Position numbers and translations under genes: made by a program. Below, piece by piece: positions 60,101-64,000 of a stretch of 64,000 bases of DNA (position 1 is the first letter of the stretch; the number at the start of each line of letters is the position of its first letter). The stretch is taken from positions 1 to 64,000 of IMG/VR virus record IMGVR_UViG_3300049489_000993. One strand, 5' to 3'. The DNA comes from a virus. Below the pieces are notes generated by a model. That model was not told where the DNA came from. It saw nothing but the letters and a program-made list of their open reading frames with translations, and ran no database searches.

Positions 60101-62041
60101 GCAGCCTTCCCTTCCGGCGTCATCAGGCTCTTCGCGTAGCCCGGACGGCTCATCCTCCACTTCGCTGAACAGGAGGTCCCGCAGAAACGATTCTTGCTCC
60201 GAGGCGGCGTGAAGGTCTTCCCGCAAAAGGCGCATGGCTTCTGTGTGGCTGACAAGCGTGTCTCCGGGCTTGAGGTCTTCGGCGTAGATCCAACCTCTCC
60301 CGGTGAAGAACGGATGGTGCGCCGAGCACGTCACAGACGTGCTGCCGTACCTTAGCTCGATGCGATTGGCAAAACCAGACCGCCGAAACGCGCCTAGAAC
60401 TGGAGCCGGACCGAGAGCCGATAGGACAATGTCGCCGACTTGAATCTGATCGATACGACGAGGGCCGGTCGGCGTGTCAACGAGCGTCTCAGGACCGAAG
60501 CATTCGTCGACAATCAGTGTATCAAAGCCCGCCGCTTTGAGATAGGGCATGAACTTCTCGAGGCTTTCGTAGTTGACCGTCACGAGATTCTTGCCCGAGA
60601 GGTCCATCAGGCCCTTCTCGCCGCCCGCGTGCATCGCCGCGAGGAACGCGGCAGGGTCATCGATCGACGCAAGGTCGGTGCCCTTCTTGCCTTTGCCCGT
60701 AAGCAGATCCTTGGACCGAAGCTCCTTCGCATCGAAGTGCCCTGGGAAGAACTTGTGGGCTTCTTGAATCCAAGTGCGGCGCACAACCTTCGGCACGACG
60801 ACGATCGCCTTCTTGTTGTTCTTGGCGACCCACGCAAGCGCCTGAAGCGTTTTGCCAAGCCCCATTTCGTCGCCGACGATGGCGTTGCCGTCGTTGCCGT
60901 CGAGGAAGCGCACCATCGCGTTCTGGTACGGCTTGAGCGCAAAGCCTGGCGCGAGCTTGGCTTGCACCTCGGGAATCGGGGCCTCGGCGGCGGCTTTGTC
61001 GCGCGCGGCTTTGTCGGCGGCGTCTTTGATCTTGGGATCGAGCACGAACGTGAAGTGCGGGAGTGCGGCGCGGAGCTTCTCGAGCGCCTCCTCCATGAGC
61101 GCGTGCGAGAACGTGGAGCGGCTCCAGGTGCGGGGATCCGCTTCGATGATGCCGGTGAGCTTGCCGGTTTTGTTCGACATGATCTCGTTGAAGTCGCGTG
61201 AGAATGTCGAATAGAACACAAAGCGGCCGTCGTCCTCCTGCACAAGCGCGATCGTGTCGCGGGCGCGCTTGTTCACGATGGCCGAAGCGACTTCGTACAC
61301 GTCGACGGGCCGTGGGGGCGTCGGCGGTTGTGCGACGGGCGTGGCAACGGGGGCCTGCTCCACGATCTCCGGCTTCTCGGGGATGTGGATCTTGATCCCA
61401 CGCTTCTCGAGCGCCGCGACGTAGGCGCTTGGATCTTGCGCCACGGGGTGTGTCGGTGGGACCGTCTCGCGCGCGGCGGCACCGCGCTCCCCGTTCCAGC
61501 GGAACCCGTGCGTGCGGTGAATGTCCTTGAACGCGGCGAACTTGTCGCCGAGGTACTGCGCCGTGCGGATGTGCAAGCCCCCGTTGGACGTCCACTGGCC
61601 GACGAGGTCGGCGTCCGCAGTTGCCGGCGGCGGGTCCGCGAGGCCCACGCGGATGAACGCCTCGAGCCCGTAGTGCCCGACGAGCTGCCGGCGGTACTTG
61701 CGCAGCATCCGGCGCATGCGCTCGACGTCTCCGCGGGCGCTTCCCCACGACTGATAGTCGAGCTTGTTGAAGCCAATGTCGTTCTGCTCGCGGACCTCGT
61801 CGACGGAATGCAACGCGTCGCCCATGCGCTCGAGGAGAGCGACCGCTTCCGGGTCCGCGTGACGCTCCTTGAACTCGTGGTGCGCCTGCTTGTCCTCGAC
61901 GACCTCCCACTCGCCCTTCGCGTTCTTGCGGTGGAGCTTGCCGTCGGCCCATTGGTGGACGGTGCCGGCGACAGCGGCTTCCGCTTTCGCGATGGCGTCC
62001 TCGACATACAGGCGGATGGGGCTGTCGGCAGAGTCACTCAT
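57161..62041 (-). CDS. Giant SNF2-type helicase/polyvalent protein with InPase-like domain, interrupted by an intein
   Basis: A 1626-codon gene. The ATG at 62041 has GGAGG six bases upstream. Residues 390-398 are Walker A GDEMGLGKT of an SNF2 ATPase; motif II is split, with DE before and SHRAKN after an intein at 514-812. The C-terminal helicase half has LVFSESVAAAKA, VSTRPSLAVGATLTAADKV and QAEDRAHRIGQQ, an SNF2 signature. About residues 1337-1460 (GLDGDKVDVYVGPNENAEN, DEDKVMLGFPS) match the InPase-like domain of phage polyvalent proteins. It follows the MuF gene. It may be injected with DNA and counter host defence, an inference from the family. Confidence 0.9.
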   Translation of the reverse strand: MSDSADSPIRLYVEDAIAKAEAAVAGTVHQWADGKLHRKNAKGEWEVVEDKQAHHEFKERHADPEAVALLERMGDALHSVDEVREQNDIGFNKLDYQSWGSARGDVERMRRMLRKYRRQLVGHYGLEAFIRVGLADPPPATADADLVGQWTSNGGLHIRTAQYLGDKFAAFKDIHRTHGFRWNGERGAAARETVPPTHPVAQDPSAYVAALEKRGIKIHIPEKPEIVEQAPVATPVAQPPTPPRPVDVYEVASAIVNKRARDTIALVQEDDGRFVFYSTFSRDFNEIMSNKTGKLTGIIEADPRTWSRSTFSHALMEEALEKLRAALPHFTFVLDPKIKDAADKAARDKAAAEAPIPEVQAKLAPGFALKPYQNAMVRFLDGNDGNAIVGDEMGLGKTLQALAWVAKNNKKAIVVVPKVVRRTWIQEAHKFFPGHFDAKELRSKDLLTGKGKKGTDLASIDDPAAFLAAMHAGGEKGLMDLSGKNLVTVNYESLEKFMPYLKAAGFDTLIVDECFGPETLVDTPTGPRRIDQIQVGDIVLSALGPAPVLGAFRRSGFANRIELRYGSTSVTCSAHHPFFTGRGWIYAEDLKPGDTLVSHTEAMRLLREDLHAASEQESFLRDLLFSEVEDEPSGLREEPDDAGREGCSAGGEYWEEEPGVLGADEGEQPDAQCRDARQGVGVAQGDGLEADGAQRQRYGTDRSRANATRGARPSVEVESRDQPWSATARLSHQLQSRPRIGRSEAQRRSGWLLALVSERPGFQERGEVAGVRVGDVTVHQSGSYPGNEAGHYYDLKVAGHPSFSVGGVLVHNSHRAKNPKAKTTKAIQSVAKITQHHILMSGTAVKNRKDELFTQLEMVVPGLWGSAKELKGATHGAAWNKMRPHYLARTKAEVLKDLPPKQTTISTLYAPGAPDIGEVREPKPPPPGATERQKAAYAKAAEDFRESRRDEENDADLYAEAVGEYGAGGRGAPSTSVGEYSRIRGQLALAKAPATVEMVKEILGSSDSKVLVFSESVAAAKAIVAELGDEAILHYGQQSDDVREAAKAEFMREGSPKRVFVSTRPSLAVGATLTAADKVVFNDLPWTAADIGQAEDRAHRIGQQNAVNIYWVVAEDNKFDENVTAILRRKYDLAAKINQGKQISPAEREWMEKPLAMADVLAKIQGKAVEPPPSTPSAAPTTPIADATRTLEAVAAPPPAPAPAQSPPTQPAPGDFKSHTDGSGAEETVTLASGVKVFLSYVAGKATARRVGGGATEGMDPREHKRKYGRDDAAIKRALTAFEKRVAALGPEWHAAHNAVYGRQETPAAHPIPDPATKLTASAPPPPQGQLSLFKADIRFRGLHIHVENPAGSTRQWFDEHTGEHGETEMQFPYGEIHRTEGLDGDKVDVYVGPNENAENVYVVHQMKKRGPNGAFADEDEDKVMLGFPSQSEAVAAYLTHYSDPRFLGGVTVFPFEEFVERLQGTRQDARALEVPRTYPDAQKSDPDALQALANNPTRLTMMSWLGNQDAPKKQRPPSNMQAADSIRLTLKAKKDKRKKDKQKEADARERFKAGADRFRPLFVRVEREPPTTEGYVPQTLRDLREGARAGSKRNHARAEQEMERRRAIPPLHDALRMLGESDDDG
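59606..60502 (-). mobile_element. Intein in the helicase DExH box
   Basis: A 299-codon intein, helicase residues 514-812. It begins with Cys (CFGPETLVDTPTG, block A), has block B-like TCSAHHPFFTGRGWIY, and ends with YDLKV, FSVGGVLVHN (blocks F and G) and a Ser +1. The TxxH position of block B is SAHH, so Ser replaces Thr. Residues 83 to about 260 in this frame are low-complexity Glu/Arg/Gly/Asp-rich and seem to be a by-product of the overlapping endonuclease gene. Splicing would restore LIVDE-SHRAKN, the ATPase motif II. Confidence 0.92.
59614..60255 (-). CDS. Putative homing endonuclease nested in the intein in another reading frame
   Basis: A 213-residue frame, +1 relative to the host gene. 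It starts at TTG 60255 with GGAG six bases upstream and stops at 59614, six bases beyond the intein's last codon. The N-terminus has four Cys (8, 11, 25, 29) of a zinc finger. Residues about 60-95 (NNPMRSAETRAKASASLKA) match the NUMOD3 DNA-binding motif of homing enzymes. The C-terminal part (YKADLALVDRKLSVEVDG, then H159, KGQDFKKEEKLRELGW) has the DUF559/Vsr-like nuclease pattern, as in EDxHD homing enzymes (D142, E153, D155, H159, D166). It would cut intein-free alleles. Strongly supported as coding by its motifs. Confidence 0.85.
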   Translation of the reverse strand: MSATQKPCAFCGKTFTPPRSKNRFCGTSCSAKWRMSRPGYAKSLMTPEGKAALRAANIGKKSPACSARMRANNPMRSAETRAKASASLKAMGWKPTVRRGNGTGPTEAERTLLEALGPPWKWNHAISLGRRQPGYPTNYKADLALVDRKLSVEVDGFSHLSRKGQDFKKEEKLRELGWATLRFTNREVTQETKRVTTTISRWLGTHPSPSVAS

Positions 62042-62061
62042 ACGGGGCCTCCGCGTCGGAA

Positions 62062-62100
62062 ACCCTAACGAGCTTGGACCTATAGTCTCAAGCGTGAGAC
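62062..62100 (-). promoter_or_regulatory. Repeated regulatory element, copy 3, full palindrome
   Basis: GTCTCA-AGCG-TGAGAC at 62085-62100 is a perfect 6+6 inverted repeat that shares TCAAGCGTGAGAC with copies 1 and 2. On the minus strand TTGAGA (62091-62086) could be a -35, but the -10 region (GTTAGG) is poor. It lies 44 bases upstream of the helicase start codon. Confidence 0.55.
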
Positions 62101-62106
62101 GTCCAG

Positions 62107-63207
62107 TCATGGGGTAGCCTTCCACAGTAGGAGCTTGGGCGGTTCCGTCCAGCGTTTGCGGCGAGGGCTCTTGGGGACATCTTCGGCGGTCGCGGACGCC
62201 GGTGGGTGGAATGTGCCTATGGGCTCGCCGACTTTGAGCCCGGTGCTGTGGCCGGCGCGCTTGCGCCCGGCTTGGACCGATTGCCCTTTGGGGAGCATGC
62301 GGGCGCCGCGGCCTTCGCTCTTGGCGGTCTCTGCTTCGTCCTCGCTCTCGGCGGGGGCTTCTGGTACTAGCTCACCATTGAGCCAGCGTAACCCCTTGGA
62401 AACGCTCACCATTTCGCAGGCACACCAAGGATGAACTCCCTCAACCGTGGCGCGCAGGTTCTTGCCCTTGCGCCCGACATTGGAGCCGTGGGCACGCAGC
62501 TCGCCGATCGTGAAGATGCGTGGGTTGCCGTTGGCGTCCAGGTACGCGGCTCGGCACGCGCTACAGGCCCCTGGGGAAGGGATCTTGCTCACGCCCGCCC
62601 CGGAGCCGCCCCGTTTCTCGATCGTGGCTGCAATGCCTTCCTGCATCGCGTTGTTGACCTCCGTGGTGGCGATGCGCTGCCAGTCGCGAGTCCAGTTGCC
62701 CATGGAGTGCCCGAGGTCGCTCTTGAGCTGCTCGATGGTTTCGCGTTTGGCGATGGCGGCGGCGGTCTTGTCGCGGATGATCTCTACCATCCGCTCCGGC
62801 GTGAGGTTGGCCTCGGCGCCGGTGACCTCGGCCATGACCTGCCCGGCGACGCGCGCGCCGAGCCCGACCACGTACTGCCCCGCGTGCTTCTGCGCCATGT
62901 CGACCGAGGCGCGCTCTTGCTCTGACAGGGCGAGCGGGAGCTTGTTCTCCGCAACGAGCTGGGCGACCTCGGCGACGGTCTTGGTGGCGAGCTTGGGGTC
63001 ACGCAGGATGGCCAAGAGCTGCCCATAGGCGAAGGGGTCTCGGATCAAGTCCTCGGAGGAGGGCACCTTGATGCCGGCGGCTTGGAGGTCTTTCAGGAGA
63101 TCGGGCGGGAGCGAGCGTGCGCCGAATACGGCGAGGGCGATGGCGGCGTGGTGGCGGGCAATGGTCGCGCGCACCCGTTCGAGTTGTTCCGCCGACCACA
63201 AGGGCAT
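62107..63207 (-). CDS. MuF-like head morphogenesis protein
   Basis: A 366-residue minor head protein of the Mu F/SPP1 gp7 family. GGGAG precedes ATG 63207. WTRDWQRIATTEVNNAMQ is the MuF signature helix. CSACRAAYLDANGNP, then VHPWCACEMV near residue 250, is the usual Cys/His zinc site of MuF C-termini. The portal gene should lie just beyond 64000. Its neighbour is the helicase polyvalent gene, a known MuF partner type. Confidence 0.9.
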   Translation of the reverse strand: MPLWSAEQLERVRATIARHHAAIALAVFGARSLPPDLLKDLQAAGIKVPSSEDLIRDPFAYGQLLAILRDPKLATKTVAEVAQLVAENKLPLALSEQERASVDMAQKHAGQYVVGLGARVAGQVMAEVTGAEANLTPERMVEIIRDKTAAAIAKRETIEQLKSDLGHSMGNWTRDWQRIATTEVNNAMQEGIAATIEKRGGSGAGVSKIPSPGACSACRAAYLDANGNPRIFTIGELRAHGSNVGRKGKNLRATVEGVHPWCACEMVSVSKGLRWLNGELVPEAPAESEDEAETAKSEGRGARMLPKGQSVQAGRKRAGHSTGLKVGEPIGTFHPPASATAEDVPKSPRRKRWTEPPKLLLWKATP

Positions 63208-63234
63208 TTGGCGCGCTCCCAGCCGCTTTGTGGG

Positions 63235-63498
63235 CTACTCGGCGAGGATCTTCGCGATGTCGTCCACCATGCGGCCCAGCATGGTCTCGTACAGGGCCGC
63301 GCTTCGATCGACGAGGGTTTGTGGCATGCGATGGCGCAGGCGCTTGGGCTCGCGCTCAGCCTTCTCGATCGCGCCGTGGTCGCCATGCCCATGGACGTCG
63401 ACGCCGAGATGGCACGCAACGGCGGCAACGAGCTTCGCCCGCACACCGAGGTTGCCCTCAGTGCCGGGCGGCAGTTCGATCGTGACGCGCGCCTGCAT
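63235..63498 (-). CDS. Hypothetical virion protein (87 aa)
   Basis: An 87-residue protein with a beta start (ARVTIELPPGTEG) and a helical end (SAALYETMLGRMVDDIAKIL). It lies between head genes and is likely a small head protein. VDVHGHGDHGA is a His-rich loop that may bind metal. Not recognised. Confidence 0.6.
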   Translation of the reverse strand: MQARVTIELPPGTEGNLGVRAKLVAAVACHLGVDVHGHGDHGAIEKAEREPKRLRHRMPQTLVDRSAALYETMLGRMVDDIAKILAE

Positions 63499-63507
63499 GG
63501 CGCCTGG

Positions 63508-63924
63508 CTACGCGTACCGCTTGGCGATACGCGCTTCCACCGAGAGGTCAGCAACGGCGGTGGCCACCGTGCCGGTCTCGACGGTAATGACGTCGCCCGC
63601 GACGATGCTCGCGACGGCGTCTGAGAGCGGGAGCGCGATCTTGACGGTCCCGTCGGCGTCCGCGTTGTCGATGGACGCGACCGCGGCAAGAATCGAACTT
63701 CCGTTCTTCTTGACGTCGATCACGGTCGCCGATGCCGAGCCGCAATCGCGAGCGCGCACGACGACCTCCCTGAAGGCCAGCGGGCCACGAGCGACCATGG
63801 CGAACAGGATGTCGCTGGCCGACGGCGCCGTCTTCTCGTGCAACATGATGCTCTCCGAGAAGTCTTCGGCGCCTTGCACAGAATCAGCGTGCTCGGCGGG
63901 GGTGAGGGTGGTTTTCAGGGCCAT
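63508..63924 (-). CDS. Beta-rich virion protein (138 aa)
   Basis: The ATG at 63924 has AAGGAG eight bases upstream. The 138-residue product resembles small head decoration or portal-associated proteins (REVVVRARDCGSASATVIDV, GDVITVETGTVATAVADL). The last 76 bases of the window (63925-64000) hold only its leader and no other gene that can be seen. Confidence 0.6.
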   Translation of the reverse strand: MALKTTLTPAEHADSVQGAEDFSESIMLHEKTAPSASDILFAMVARGPLAFREVVVRARDCGSASATVIDVKKNGSSILAAVASIDNADADGTVKIALPLSDAVASIVAGDVITVETGTVATAVADLSVEARIAKRYA

Positions 63925-64000
63925 GTCTGCGTCTCCTTTGTGACGTGTGTGTTCTGCGATCCAGCCGCTACACGCCCGCCACGGCATATAGCACGAGCGC

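Noticed and set aside
59614-60255. Interpretation of the nested endonuclease as sitting in a group I intron
   Set aside because: The helicase frame is continuous through the region and ends of the insert encode canonical intein blocks with Cys1, His-Asn and Ser+1; no intron core was seen.
1-64000. tRNA, rRNA and integrase genes
   Set aside because: Looked for and not seen. No cloverleaf with a TTCGA loop, no tyrosine- or serine-recombinase motif. A systematic tRNAscan and profile search would decide.

Overview
This 64 kb window is the genome, or most of it, of a tailed bacteriophage with a contractile tail (myovirus-like), high in G+C. The evidence is a nearly complete virion programme: a MuF-type head protein, prohead protease, acidic scaffold candidate, major capsid protein, tail sheath, tail tube, an overlapping pair of tail-assembly chaperone genes, tape measure, LysM hub protein, spike (gpV-like), baseplate J and several fibres. 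The phage also carries its own family A DNA polymerase, DnaB-type helicase, primase and a second helicase. No ribosomal, tRNA or host housekeeping genes are seen. Terminase, portal, integrase and a classical repressor are not recognised; terminase and portal would be expected just beyond base 64000. The host cannot be named. AGGAG-type ribosome sites and TTGACA/TACAAT-type promoters fit an ordinary Gram-negative-like sigma-70 system.

Layout. Nearly everything is transcribed leftwards (minus strand). From 63.9 kb down to 53.1 kb lie head genes: a small virion protein, MuF protein, a giant SNF2-helicase polyvalent protein that carries an intein, a zinc-ribbon protein, prohead protease, scaffold-like protein and capsid protein, with intrinsic terminators flanking the protease-scaffold-capsid block. 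From 53 to 41.5 kb are many small virion, connector and tail-completion candidates. From 41.5 to 28 kb is the contractile tail module (sheath, tube, chaperones, tape measure, hub, spike, baseplate). From 28 to 19 kb are fibres and decoration proteins. From 18.9 to 15.4 kb is a membrane-protein cassette that is probably the lysis region (holin and spanin candidates, an HExxH protein) and one more fibre.

Between 14.0 and 15.4 kb a short rightward block of tightly overlapping small genes diverges from the replication module and converges on the late genes. It ends in a strong sigma-70-like promoter followed by a structured region with no convincing gene, a possible small RNA. From 13.97 kb to the left end is the early/replication module: small genes, a DUF4942 protein, two paralogous initiator-like proteins beside a repeat-rich 400 bp non-coding region (origin candidate), a superfamily 2 helicase, the replicative helicase, primase, a sigma-factor-like/DUF2924-like fusion and DNA polymerase.

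The most unusual item is at 59606-60502. An intein splits the DExH box of the SNF2 helicase. Inside it, in the +1 reading frame, lies a 213-codon open frame with its own ribosome site that encodes a zinc-finger, NUMOD3-like, Vsr/DUF559-like endonuclease. The endonuclease frame runs into the DNA encoding the intein's C-terminal splicing blocks, so two proteins appear to share the same bases. Other notable items are a repeated promoter/operator element at four or more sites, a probable -2 (or +1) frameshift in the tail chaperone genes, and a tail sheath with three inserted beta-repeat domains.
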